Shown piece after piece: positions 26,311 through 33,966 of a stretch of DNA of 64,000 nucleotides. The position numbers and the translations under genes are program-made. The DNA is from Akkermansia muciniphila. GTDB lineage: Bacteria > Pseudomonadota > Gammaproteobacteria > Burkholderiales > Burkholderiaceae_C. The stretch spans positions 143,502-207,501 of the forward strand of contig CALQKH020000004.1 of assembly GCA_943331105.2 (NCBI GenBank), read 5' to 3'. Within the stretch, counting starts at the first letter, position 1. Each line of letters starts with the position of its first letter. The notes beneath the pieces were generated by a model, which did no database searches, was not told the origin of the DNA, and saw only the letters and a list, made by a program, of their open reading frames with translations.

Positions 26311-26352
26311 GTAATTTACCATTGTTAAATCGGTTTACCTAAACGTAATTTA
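26311..26352. promoter_or_regulatory. Candidate operator/promoter region between the monooxygenase and FadR-type genes
   Basis: Two direct copies of GTAATTTA (26311-26318 and 26345-26352) lie 34 bp apart. An ATTTA/TAAAT dyad (26314-26318, 26326-26330) overlaps the first copy. The region is notably AT-rich within GC-rich DNA and lies between divergent start codons, so it is the likely site of regulator binding. Low-confidence inference. Confidence 0.35.
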
Positions 26353-26451
26353 GGGCAAGTATGGGTCGTGGAAATGCCCCATTGCGCTGGAGGTTCATAG
26401 CCTCCCGGTGAAGCCCTGTATGCTGGAGCTTGTTTTTTGTATGACAAGTCG

Positions 26452-27225
26452 ATGAGCCAACATTTCACACCCGTCTCCAGCGGCGCACGTCTTTCGGACC
26501 AAGTAGCGGCGCAATTGATGGCCGAGATCGAACAGGGCAGATTGGCGCCGGGCGCCAAATTGCCCACAGAAGCCAATTTGGCCGAACAGTTTCGGGTCAG
26601 CCGAACCGTCGTGCGAGAGGCGGTTTCTCGCCTCAAGTCGCTGGGCTTGGTGGATTCGCGGCAAGGCAGCGGGGTTTTTGTCAAACCTGCATTGCCCATT
26701 CCCGCGTTGCACTTCGAAGCCCGGCATGCGGTCTCGCAAGAAGCAGTGATTCAAATGGTGGAAGTGCGGCGAGCACTGGAAGCTGAAGTGGCGGCCCTTG
26801 CTGCGCAACGCCGCAATCCCAAAGACATTCTGGACATTGAGCAAGCGGTACAGGCCCTGAACGATGCTGTCTTGGCGGGTGGCAACGGGGTGGCCGAAGA
26901 TGTGAACTTTCACCGGGCCATTGCGCAGGCCACCCGCAACCCCTTTTTGATCCAGACACTGCAGTACCTGAGTCAATTTTTGCATGGTGCCACCCAAGTG
27001 ACCCGGGCCAACGAGGCACGCAGGCTGGACTTTGCGGCCGAGGTACGCGCCGAGCACCAAGCCATTTTGTCGGCCATCGTGGCCGGCCATGCCGAGCAAG
27101 CCCGCCAAGCTGCTGCGGCCCACATGGGCAATGCGATGGGCCGCATCCGCCAGGCCGATCCTGCATTTTGGGAGCAAGAAGGCGAACGGTTGGCGCAGCC
27201 ATTGGTCAAGGGCCTGAAAGGCTGA
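26452..27225 (+). CDS. FadR/GntR family transcriptional regulator
   Basis: A 257-residue GntR-type regulator. The winged helix (residues 15-80) contains LPTEANLAEQFRVSRTVVREAVSRL and the wing QGSGVFVKP. The FCD domain follows, with NFHRAIAQATRN (near 155) and EHQAILSAI (near 200) carrying ligand/metal His residues. It is divergent from the FAD-monooxygenase operon and probably represses it until an aromatic acid binds. Confidence 0.88.
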   Translation: MSQHFTPVSSGARLSDQVAAQLMAEIEQGRLAPGAKLPTEANLAEQFRVSRTVVREAVSRLKSLGLVDSRQGSGVFVKPALPIPALHFEARHAVSQEAVIQMVEVRRALEAEVAALAAQRRNPKDILDIEQAVQALNDAVLAGGNGVAEDVNFHRAIAQATRNPFLIQTLQYLSQFLHGATQVTRANEARRLDFAAEVRAEHQAILSAIVAGHAEQARQAAAAHMGNAMGRIRQADPAFWEQEGERLAQPLVKGLKG

Positions 27226-27262
27226 GACCCGACCAAGGCAGCGGAAACGGAAACGGCAGCAT

Positions 27263-28177
27263 TCAAGTCTTGGGCTTGCGCAAACCCAGCCACATCACCG
27301 TGGACACCACCACCGCTGCACCCACCAGTTGCATGGCGGCAATCGACTGGCCCAACAGCGCCCAAGCCAACACCAAGGCGAATATGGGCTCAACATTCAT
27401 GATGGCCGAATTGCCGACCACGCCCAGCTTGGGCAACACAGTGAACATGACGGTGAATGCCGTGCCGTACAACAAGGTCAGCAGGGCCAGGCCCCACCAG
27501 CCCGGCTCCGCCTGGGGCCACTGAAAGCCGCCTTGCGTGCTGGCCACCAAGGCGGCCAAAACCCCCACCGTGGTCAACGAGGTGAAGGTGCGCAAGCGCC
27601 CGTCAACGCCCACGGTTTCGTGTTGCGTCAACACCAGCGCCAGACCAAAAGCCACCGAGGCGATCAAAGCGAAAACCACCCCCGCGCCAATTTCGCCCCA
27701 ATGCCGCGCCGCGCCCAAGCCAGATGCAGCGCCCAACACATCCAGTGCCAAAGCCAATCCAAGCATCATCACGGGCATGGCCCACAGCAGGGCGCGCTCG
27801 GGCTGGTGACCATACAAAATCCGAGCCCACAAGGCTGTGGTCAAAGGGTAGGTATTGAACGCCAACAAAGCCAAGGCCACCGGCAAACGCGCCACTGCCG
27901 AATACAGACAGACGCTTTGCAACGCGATCAGGACCCCCACTGCTGCCAAATACTTGCGCTGCTGCGGCAGCACGCTGAAGGCTACTTTTTGGTGCCAAAG
28001 GATCAATGCCACCACACCAGCAGTGACGACACTGCGCACCGTGACCGCTGTCACCACGTCCAAGCCATGGTTGAAAGCGGTTCGGGCCGCCACATGGTTG
28101 GCGCCCATCATGAAGGCGGTCAATAACAAAATGACAAAAGCCGCGCCTGTCAAACCGGTGGTGGTGGTTTTGCTCAT
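27263..28177 (-). CDS. EamA/DMT-family transporter
   Basis: A 304-residue drug/metabolite transporter with ten hydrophobic helices in two EamA repeats; the second repeat ends with PIFALVLAWALLGQS near residue 265. DMT proteins of this size usually export amino acids or other small metabolites. It is convergent with the FadR-type gene and on the same strand as the PanE-like gene 33 bases upstream. Substrate unknown. Confidence 0.8.
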   Translation of the reverse strand: MSKTTTTGLTGAAFVILLLTAFMMGANHVAARTAFNHGLDVVTAVTVRSVVTAGVVALILWHQKVAFSVLPQQRKYLAAVGVLIALQSVCLYSAVARLPVALALLAFNTYPLTTALWARILYGHQPERALLWAMPVMMLGLALALDVLGAASGLGAARHWGEIGAGVVFALIASVAFGLALVLTQHETVGVDGRLRTFTSLTTVGVLAALVASTQGGFQWPQAEPGWWGLALLTLLYGTAFTVMFTVLPKLGVVGNSAIMNVEPIFALVLAWALLGQSIAAMQLVGAAVVVSTVMWLGLRKPKT

Positions 28178-28210
28178 GGGGTCAATGTCAAAGCGTGAAA
28201 GCCACAGCCG

Positions 28211-29194
28211 TCATGACTTGGGGTAGAGCCCCAGGCCAGAGGCATGGAGGCGGCTCAAGCCCAGCAATGCGTCGGTGAAGGGCGTGGCCACCTTCGTTAA
28301 CTGGCCCAACTCGCGCACAGCGGCCACCAGCGCATCCAACTCGACCGGTTTGCCTGCATCGACGTCTTGCAACATCGAGGTGCGAAAGGCCCCCAGCTTT
28401 CGGGTGACGGCGTGGCGGTCTTCAGGGGTTTGCGCGATCGGTATGCCGATGCGCTCACCAATGACCTTGGCTTCGAGCATGATGCTGGAGACAAAGCCAC
28501 GCACCTGCGGGTCGTCCAGTATCACGTCGGTCGTGGCCCCGGTAAACGCGCTGATGGGGTTGATGGTCATGTTGCCCCACAGCTTGTACCAAACGTCTTT
28601 CTGAATTTGAGGCGAGACCGTGGCGTTGAAGCCCGCTTGCACCAGAAGGGCTACCAAAGTTGTCACCCGCGGCGTATCGACGCCACTGGGCTCACCCAAA
28701 ATCAAACCATTGCCAAAGTGGTGGCGTACCACACCCGGCACATCGACCGAGCAGCTGGCGTGCACCACGCCACCCACAATGTGTGCCGCCGGGATGTGCT
28801 GCGCGATCACGCCGCCCGGGTCCACCGAGTCCAGATGGGTACCCGCCAAAGTACCCCCAAAGCCCTGCAAAAACCACCACGGCACGCCGTTCATGGCCGT
28901 CAGCACCACGGTGTCTGGGCCCAACAACGGACCGATGCGGCGAGCCACATCGGCCATGGCAGGGGCCTTCACGGCCACGATCACCAGATCCTGCACGCCC
29001 AAATCGGCGGGGTTTTCTCGGGCCACCAAAGAGCTGCGAATCTCTTGGTCGCCTTGCAGCACCACCAGGCCGTTTTGTTGCAAGGCTTCCAAGGTGGCGC
29101 CGCGTGCCACCGCGCTCAGACTGCAGCCTTGCTGCGCCAAACGCGCACCGATCCAACCGCCAATGGCGCCAGCGCCGTAAATACAAACCTTCAT
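28211..29194 (-). CDS. 2-dehydropantoate 2-reductase family protein (PanE/ApbA-like)
   Basis: A 327-residue ketopantoate-reductase-family enzyme: N-terminal Rossmann motif IYGAGAIGGWIGA, VAVKAPAM (near residue 78), and the C-terminal helical domain with KLWGNMTINPISAFTGA (near 210) carrying the catalytic-Lys region. The start at 29194 overlaps the aldolase stop (ATGA). Beside a class II aldolase and a catabolic operon, it is more likely to reduce a 2-oxo acid in catabolism than to serve pantothenate synthesis, but this is inference. Confidence 0.82.
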   Translation of the reverse strand: MKVCIYGAGAIGGWIGARLAQQGCSLSAVARGATLEALQQNGLVVLQGDQEIRSSLVARENPADLGVQDLVIVAVKAPAMADVARRIGPLLGPDTVVLTAMNGVPWWFLQGFGGTLAGTHLDSVDPGGVIAQHIPAAHIVGGVVHASCSVDVPGVVRHHFGNGLILGEPSGVDTPRVTTLVALLVQAGFNATVSPQIQKDVWYKLWGNMTINPISAFTGATTDVILDDPQVRGFVSSIMLEAKVIGERIGIPIAQTPEDRHAVTRKLGAFRTSMLQDVDAGKPVELDALVAAVRELGQLTKVATPFTDALLGLSRLHASGLGLYPKS

Positions 29195-29979
29195 CTGCGC
29201 CACCCTGTGTCTTGTCTGTCAACTTGGCGCACCAGCGCCTGGAAAACGTCTTCACCTGCGCCGTGGTTCGGGTTGAACTGCAAGGCATCACGGGTACATT
29301 GGTCAGCAATCGCTTCAGGCACCACAATCGGCTGGCCCATGCTCAGCGTGGCCATCTGGATTTCGCAGGCGCGCTGCAATGTCCAGAGCACGGCGAAGGT
29401 CTGTGCCAAGGTGTGGCCCCATGCAAGCAGTCCGTGGTTGCGCAAGATCACGGCTTGTTTTTCGCCAATGCTGCGCAGCAAGCGCGGTGCTTCGTTGGCA
29501 TGGATCGTGATGCCTTCAAAGTCGTGGTAAGCCACCATGTTGTGCAGCTGGGCAGTGTAAAAATTGGTCTGCTGCAAGCCGCCTTGCAAACAGGCTACCG
29601 CCACCCCCGCCGTGGTGTGGGTGTGCATCACGCAGTGCGCCCCCGCAAGCCCTTCGTGCACCGCAGCATGCACCGTGAAGCCAGCCGGATTCACCGGATA
29701 GGGGGACCCGTCGAGTACGCGCCCTTGAACATCTATCTTGACCAAATTGCTGGCCGTCACTTCGCTGTAATGCAGACCGAATGGGTTGATCAAGAACTGC
29801 TTGTCACCCCCCGTCACGCTGTCGGGCAGGCGAAGCGTGATGTGGTTGTAAATCATCTCGGTCCAACCGAGCTGCGCGAACACCCGGTAGCAAGCGGCCA
29901 ACTGCAAACGGGCCTGCCATTCATCAGGGTGCACCTGCGCTTGCAGCGAAGGCACCAAGGGTTGGGGGGTGGGGAACAT
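29191..29979 (-). CDS. Class II aldolase/adducin family protein
   Basis: A 262-residue protein of the zinc-dependent class II aldolase/adducin fold. Candidate zinc ligands are in CVMHTHTTAG (near residue 117) and LRNHGLLAWG (near residue 181), and the phosphate/carboxylate loop is near NHITLR. It overlaps the PanE-like gene by 4 bases. Family activities include fuculose-phosphate aldolase and decarboxylations; the actual substrate is unknown. Confidence 0.82.
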   Translation of the reverse strand: MFPTPQPLVPSLQAQVHPDEWQARLQLAACYRVFAQLGWTEMIYNHITLRLPDSVTGGDKQFLINPFGLHYSEVTASNLVKIDVQGRVLDGSPYPVNPAGFTVHAAVHEGLAGAHCVMHTHTTAGVAVACLQGGLQQTNFYTAQLHNMVAYHDFEGITIHANEAPRLLRSIGEKQAVILRNHGLLAWGHTLAQTFAVLWTLQRACEIQMATLSMGQPIVVPEAIADQCTRDALQFNPNHGAGEDVFQALVRQVDRQDTGWRR

Positions 29980-30021
29980 GTGGTGTCTCCTTGTGTGTTG
30001 TGCCGTTGATGGGGGTCAGGC

Positions 30022-30044
30022 TAATTGGGGTCAGATCCCAATTA
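30022..30044. repeat. Short inverted repeat with GGGGTCAGATCCC core at the end of hpaI
   Basis: Arms TAATTGGG (30022-30029) and CCCAATTA (30037-30044) around GTCAGAT. A partial copy GGGGGTCAGG lies just upstream (30011-30020). I recall similar GGGGTCAGA..CCC palindromes as dispersed REP-like repeats in betaproteobacteria. The right arm includes the hpaI stop codon, so it may also act as a 3' end structure. Confidence 0.55.
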
Positions 30045-30857
30045 ATAGGTTGCACCTTTGTGAGGGGCGATGGCAGTCACCTCGGCTTTGAAGTGCGCGG
30101 CCAGATCGGTGGTGTGACGCATCAGGATTTGCGTGTCCAGCCCCACAGCGACGAAGACCGCGCCGAGCTTGAGGTAATGCGCTGCCAGTTGGCGGTCGGG
30201 CGACAGGATGCCAGGGGCCTTGCCAGCCTTCAGGATGCGGGCGATGGCGTCCTCAATGGCCGCTTGCACTTCGGGGTGCGCGGCATTGCCCACATGGCCC
30301 ATGCTGGCCGACAGATCAGCCGGGCCGATGAACACGCCGTCCACACCGGGTGTGGCAGCAATCGCATCCAGGTTCTTCAGCGCTTGCCGTGACTCGACCT
30401 GAACGAGCAGGCAGACTTCTTGGTTAGCGCGCTTGAAGTAATCCGGGTAGTGGCCCCAGCGCGAGGCCCGTGCGCCCGCCATGCCTCGCACTCCGCCCTG
30501 CCCATCGTCTTGGGGGTAATGCATGGCCTGAACCAGTTGTGCGGCCTGCTCGGGTGTATCGACCATGGGCACCAGGATGTTTTGCGCCCCGAGGTCGAGG
30601 TACTGCTTGATGAGCGCCGTATCTCCGACTGGCACCCTGCACACCGGGTGGCTGCTGGGGTAAGCGGCCAGGGTCTGAAGTTGCGCCTGGATGCTGCGTA
30701 AGTCGTTGGGCGCGTGTTCGCCGTCGATCACCAGCCAGTCAAACCCGGCCAGGGCACAGATTTCGGCGGTGTAGGCACTGGCCAGCCCCATCCACAGGCC
30801 AATTTGGGGGCGCTTGTTTTGCAGGGCTTGTTTGAAAAGGTTCACAGGGGTGTTCAT
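30042..30857 (-). CDS. hpaI: 4-hydroxy-2-oxoheptane-1,7-dioate aldolase
   Basis: A 271-residue HpcH/HpaI aldolase, the last step of homoprotocatechuate breakdown, giving pyruvate and succinic semialdehyde. Motifs are [14 protein letters not shown] (near residue 38), the metal Glu in [10 protein letters not shown] (near 147) and the Asp in [12 protein letters not shown] (near 173). An AGGAAACTCC precedes ATG 30857. It is separated from hpaH by 143 bases that hold a large hairpin, unlike the tight spacing of the other hpa genes. Confidence 0.92.
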   Translation of the reverse strand: MNTPVNLFKQALQNKRPQIGLWMGLASAYTAEICALAGFDWLVIDGEHAPNDLRSIQAQLQTLAAYPSSHPVCRVPVGDTALIKQYLDLGAQNILVPMVDTPEQAAQLVQAMHYPQDDGQGGVRGMAGARASRWGHYPDYFKRANQEVCLLVQVESRQALKNLDAIAATPGVDGVFIGPADLSASMGHVGNAAHPEVQAAIEDAIARILKAGKAPGILSPDRQLAAHYLKLGAVFVAVGLDTQILMRHTTDLAAHFKAEVTAIAPHKGATY

Positions 30858-30890
30858 GGAGTTTCCTAAGGTAAAGCCTTCGACCGGGAT

Positions 30891-30976
30891 GCTGAGCGTA
30901 TCCGGCTGGCCTGGCCGGGCTCAGAGGCGCTTCGCTCTGCCACATCGCCCAACCAGGCCAGCCGGACCCGCTCAGC
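30891..30976. repeat. Large imperfect inverted repeat between hpaH and hpaI
   Basis: Left arm 30891-30914 and right arm 30953-30976 are reverse complements over 24 bases with 22 matches (common core TCCGGCTGGCCTGG and GCTGAGCG). The 38-base loop contains a smaller AGAGGCG/CGCTCT hairpin. It could be a REPIN/MITE-like insertion or an mRNA processing or stabilising structure in the operon. No U-tract follows on the - strand, so it is not a classic terminator. Confidence 0.75.
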
Positions 30977-31000
30977 GTGGACATTCAAAACGCCCTGGTG

Positions 31001-31822
31001 TTAAGTGAATCTGAATTCCAGTTTGCCCAACGGCCCGTAATCCGCTTCAAATACATCGCCCACTTTAGCCACAGCAGGTTTGGTGAACGAGCCCGCCAAC
31101 ACGATCTCGCCCGCCTCCAGGTGTTCGCCCCAAGGCGCCAGCTTGTTGGCCAACCAGGCAATGCCCACGGCCGGATGCCCTTGCACGCCCGCTGCCAGAC
31201 CGGTTTCTTCGACCACGCCGTTTTGTCTCAGCACTGCGCCGCACCAAGGCAAATCGGTGGTCAGCGGATCAACCCGCTTGGCCCCGAGCACGATACCCGC
31301 ATTCGCGGCGTTGTCGCTGATGGTGTCGTAGACCTTGCGCATGACTTTGGTGTGGCGGTCAAACTGCTCGATGCGCGAGTCGATGATCTCAATCGCCGGC
31401 GTCACATACTCAGTCGCCTCCAAGACTTGCTGCACCGTCACGTTGGGGCCGCGCAGTTCTTTCTTGAGGATGAAGGCCAACTCGACCTCGACACGGGGCG
31501 CGATGAAATCGGTAAACGGAATGTCCAGTACCTGCCCGGGCGTGCAGTCATAGCGCATGTCGTCGAGCAGCGTGCCGTAATCCGGCTCATCGATTTGGCT
31601 GGAAACCTGCATGGCACGACTCGTCAGCCCAATTTTGTGGCCGATCATTTGTCGCCCTTCGGCGAACTTGAGCTGCATCCAGGCGCGGTTGATGCGGTAG
31701 CCGTCTTCGATGCTCATGCCCGGGAATCGCTTAGAAAAGTGTTCGATCTGCACGCGTGATTTTTCGGACTGGTTCAACTCTTGGGCAAGCTGATGGATGC
31801 GGTCTTCGGTGAATACAGACAT
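31001..31822 (-). CDS. hpaH: 2-oxohept-4-ene-1,7-dioate hydratase
   Basis: A 273-residue hydratase of the MhpD/FAH-like fold that adds water to 2-oxohept-4-enedioate in the homoprotocatechuate pathway. Motifs are [13 protein letters not shown] (near residue 61), the metal ligands in [10 protein letters not shown] (near 110), and [14 protein letters not shown] near 217. It starts 3 bases after hpaF stops, within the hpa operon. Confidence 0.92.
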   Translation of the reverse strand: MSVFTEDRIHQLAQELNQSEKSRVQIEHFSKRFPGMSIEDGYRINRAWMQLKFAEGRQMIGHKIGLTSRAMQVSSQIDEPDYGTLLDDMRYDCTPGQVLDIPFTDFIAPRVEVELAFILKKELRGPNVTVQQVLEATEYVTPAIEIIDSRIEQFDRHTKVMRKVYDTISDNAANAGIVLGAKRVDPLTTDLPWCGAVLRQNGVVEETGLAAGVQGHPAVGIAWLANKLAPWGEHLEAGEIVLAGSFTKPAVAKVGDVFEADYGPLGKLEFRFT

Positions 31823-31825
31823 GGT

Positions 31826-32257
31826 TCAAACCTTATTGAACAAGGGATGCAGGTTGCTGTGCTTGGCATCAAACACTTCGGGGCCTTCGTCGATCTGCAG
31901 CGTGATGCCGATGTGGCGCTGCGCCATGACAGGGGCAAAAAAAGTCTTGACCACATCCAACAGGGTCTGGCCGGCGCGTTGCTGCGTGGCCTCGCTGCGG
32001 CCACGGCCCATGCGCACATTCAGATAGACAAAGGCGTAGTCGCCCGTGCCTCCGGCCTCTCGCCCTGCTGCGCCCCCATCGGCCACCGCGTAATGCGGTG
32101 CAGGGTAGGCCAACACACGGGTGCCGCCTGAGGGAAAGACTTGCTTGGCTTCTTCGTCCTTGACTGTCAGCATGGCATCGGCCAGTTGGCGGCACAGCAC
32201 GGTCATGCTGACCTCGTGGTCAAGTTGGCCGGTGTAGAGGATGACGAGATGGGGCAT
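31826..32257 (-). CDS. hpaF: 5-carboxymethyl-2-hydroxymuconate Delta-isomerase
   Basis: A 143-residue tautomerase-superfamily enzyme. The N-terminal MPHLVILYT exposes the catalytic Pro after Met removal. HIGITLQIDEG near residue 115 and the overall pattern match HpaF/CHMI. It is somewhat longer than the roughly 126-residue E. coli enzyme because of a Gly/Ala-rich insertion near residues 60-72. It lies 12 bases downstream of hpaD. Confidence 0.88.
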   Translation of the reverse strand: MPHLVILYTGQLDHEVSMTVLCRQLADAMLTVKDEEAKQVFPSGGTRVLAYPAPHYAVADGGAAGREAGGTGDYAFVYLNVRMGRGRSEATQQRAGQTLLDVVKTFFAPVMAQRHIGITLQIDEGPEVFDAKHSNLHPLFNKV

Positions 32258-32269
32258 GTGTAAATTTCC

Positions 32270-33196
32270 TCAAAGCCTGGTGCTGACAGCGGTGTAGCCT
32301 GCGGCGCTGCTGGCCACGGCGGCGGGAATGTGTTCGCCCTTTTGCGGCGTCACTTCAAAAATGGCATTGAGCTGGCCCGTGCCGCTGGCGCCAAAGTAGG
32401 GTGTGACCATCTCCACGCCGCCGTCATAACCCGACCAACCCAAAGCGCCCATCAGCATGGCGGTGTCGTGCATGAAGCCTTCGCCGTGGCCTTTGCTGGC
32501 GTACTCGGGCAGCATCTCGCAAAAGGCTTGCCATTCGCGGTTGGCCCACATCTGCAAGACTTGCTTGTCGAGCTGCTCCAGAAACGGGCTCCAGATCTTG
32601 TGGGCAAACTCTGGCGCAAGGCCGTTTTGCGCAAAGCGGTGCGAGAGCGAGCCGCTTGCCAAAAAAGCCACCTTGCCGTCGTAGTGTTTCTCCACCGCCT
32701 CGCGCAGGGCCCACCCCAGGCGGGCGCTGTCGGCCAAATAGTGCGAGGTGCACAGCGCCGAGACCGAGACCACCTTGAAGTGCTGGTCTTCGTTCATGTA
32801 GCGCAGCGGCACCAGCGTGCCATATTCGGGCTGCAAGGTGGTGGCGTCGTGGGCCAGGGTTTCCACGCCAAACTCATTGGCCACTTGCGCCAACAAATGC
32901 CCCAACGCAGGGTTGCCGGGTGACTCAAAGGGCAGGTTGCTGATGAAGTGCGGCAGCTCGTTGCTGGTGTAGACGCCTTTGTAATGCGGCGCGCAGTTGA
33001 TGTGGTAGCTGGCATTGACCAACCAGTGCGTGTCAAACACGACCAGCGTGTCCACCCCCACGGCGCGGCAGCGGCGGCTGATCTCCTGGTGGCCATCGAT
33101 GGCGCTTTGGCGCGTGCCAAAGCGCGGCCCGGGAATCTCACTCAAGTACATGCTGGGCACGTGGGTGATTTTGGCGGCGAGTGCGAGTTGGCCCAT
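32270..33196 (-). CDS. hpaD: 3,4-dihydroxyphenylacetate 2,3-dioxygenase
   Basis: A 308-residue class III (LigB-type) extradiol dioxygenase that opens the homoprotocatechuate ring. Candidate metal histidines are in KITHVPSMYL (near residue 12) and VVFDTHWLV (near residue 57). The stretches YNINCAPHYKG-like (near 64), LSHRFAQNG (near 203) and FMHDTAML (near 251) fit the family. It follows the inserted toxin gene (28-base gap) rather than hpaE. Confidence 0.92.
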   Translation of the reverse strand: MGQLALAAKITHVPSMYLSEIPGPRFGTRQSAIDGHQEISRRCRAVGVDTLVVFDTHWLVNASYHINCAPHYKGVYTSNELPHFISNLPFESPGNPALGHLLAQVANEFGVETLAHDATTLQPEYGTLVPLRYMNEDQHFKVVSVSALCTSHYLADSARLGWALREAVEKHYDGKVAFLASGSLSHRFAQNGLAPEFAHKIWSPFLEQLDKQVLQMWANREWQAFCEMLPEYASKGHGEGFMHDTAMLMGALGWSGYDGGVEMVTPYFGASGTGQLNAIFEVTPQKGEHIPAAVASSAAGYTAVSTRL

Positions 33197-33223
33197 AGGG
33201 TGTCCTGTTGATGCTGATGAAGG

Positions 33224-33619
33224 TCAGGGGCAGATCAGGTCAATGCCCGGAAAGTAGCTGCGGTAGCGCCCCGCATCGCGGGTAAGCAACTGAAAGCCCT
33301 CGGCTTGCGCGTGCGCGCCAATGAAGAAGTCGGGCAAGACGCCAGTTTTGGTGCCGCCTTGTCGGCGGTAGTGACGAAAAGCCTGCCCGGCCAGCCTTGC
33401 TGCAGGCTGCGACAGCTCTGCCAGGCGGATGCCCAGTGTGTCCAGAAAAGCATCCAGATGCGCAGGCTCTCCCGGGTGCCCAGCCAGCTCGGCATACACC
33501 ACCATGTTGGTGCCCAGTTCTCCGGCTGTTGCGCTGCGCAGTTGCTGCAACGACCAAGGCATCCAGATCGGGTCGGCCTTGTAGATGTCGAGCAGGACGT
33601 TGGTGTCGACCAGGATCAT
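33224..33619 (-). CDS. vapC: VapC-like PIN-domain toxin
   Basis: A 131-residue PIN-domain RNase. Acidic residues of the PIN site are visible in ILVDTNVLLD (Asp near 5), YAELAG (Glu near 42), VLPDFFIGAHA (Asp near 96) and LLTRDAGRYR (Asp near 113). ATG 33619 overlaps the antitoxin stop (ATGA), as in most vapBC pairs. The frame continues upstream but the overlap start fits best. VapC toxins cleave tRNA or rRNA. All key acids are present, so it may be active. Confidence 0.88.
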   Translation of the reverse strand: MILVDTNVLLDIYKADPIWMPWSLQQLRSATAGELGTNMVVYAELAGHPGEPAHLDAFLDTLGIRLAELSQPAARLAGQAFRHYRRQGGTKTGVLPDFFIGAHAQAEGFQLLTRDAGRYRSYFPGIDLICP

Positions 33620-33891
33620 GGATTGTTCCAGTCCTCGCCGCGGGTGATGGCCATCCATTCGTCCGTGCTGGGGCCATCCTTGACGATGCCAATGAATTGC
33701 CGAATCGGATCGTCTGGCGCGAGGAACGACAAATCAGGCTCAGGCACTGCGTTTTGGCCGGAGGCCGTTTTGGCCGCCACCAAATACTCGGCAAGGGCTT
33801 CTTGCACGACGTGCGATTTGCTCAGCTTGCGTGCGGCGCAATACTGGGCTAATTCTCGTTCAACAGTTTCGGGCAGGCGGACAGACAACAT
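33616..33891 (-). CDS. vapB: Ribbon-helix-helix antitoxin of the VapC-like toxin
   Basis: A 91-residue antitoxin. Residues 1-45 show a CopG/RHH DNA-binding pattern (LSVRLPETVERELAQYC, then KSHVVQEALAEYL). The acidic, aromatic C-terminus (DEWMAITRGEDW) would wrap the toxin. ATG 33891 has AAGGAG seven bases upstream, which decides against the longer frame to 33918. The promoter region has four octamer boxes that are probable operator sites. Confidence 0.85.
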   Translation of the reverse strand: MLSVRLPETVERELAQYCAARKLSKSHVVQEALAEYLVAAKTASGQNAVPEPDLSFLAPDDPIRQFIGIVKDGPSTDEWMAITRGEDWNNP

Positions 33892-33902
33892 GGGACACTC
33901 CT

Positions 33903-33966
33903 TGTCATACAAACTCAAAATGAATGTATGACATCAAGTATGACAGATGATGGGGGTTTGTCATAC
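33903..33966. promoter_or_regulatory. Operator array of the toxin-antitoxin pair (four TGTCATAC boxes)
   Basis: Exact octamer TGTCATAC occurs at 33903-33910 and 33959-33966, and in inverse orientation (GTATGACA) at 33926-33933 and 33938-33945. The boxes surround the antitoxin upstream region; the first overlaps its ribosome site and the last overlaps the hpaE stop codon. Arrays of this kind are typical binding sites for an RHH antitoxin or toxin-antitoxin complex. Confidence 0.78.
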
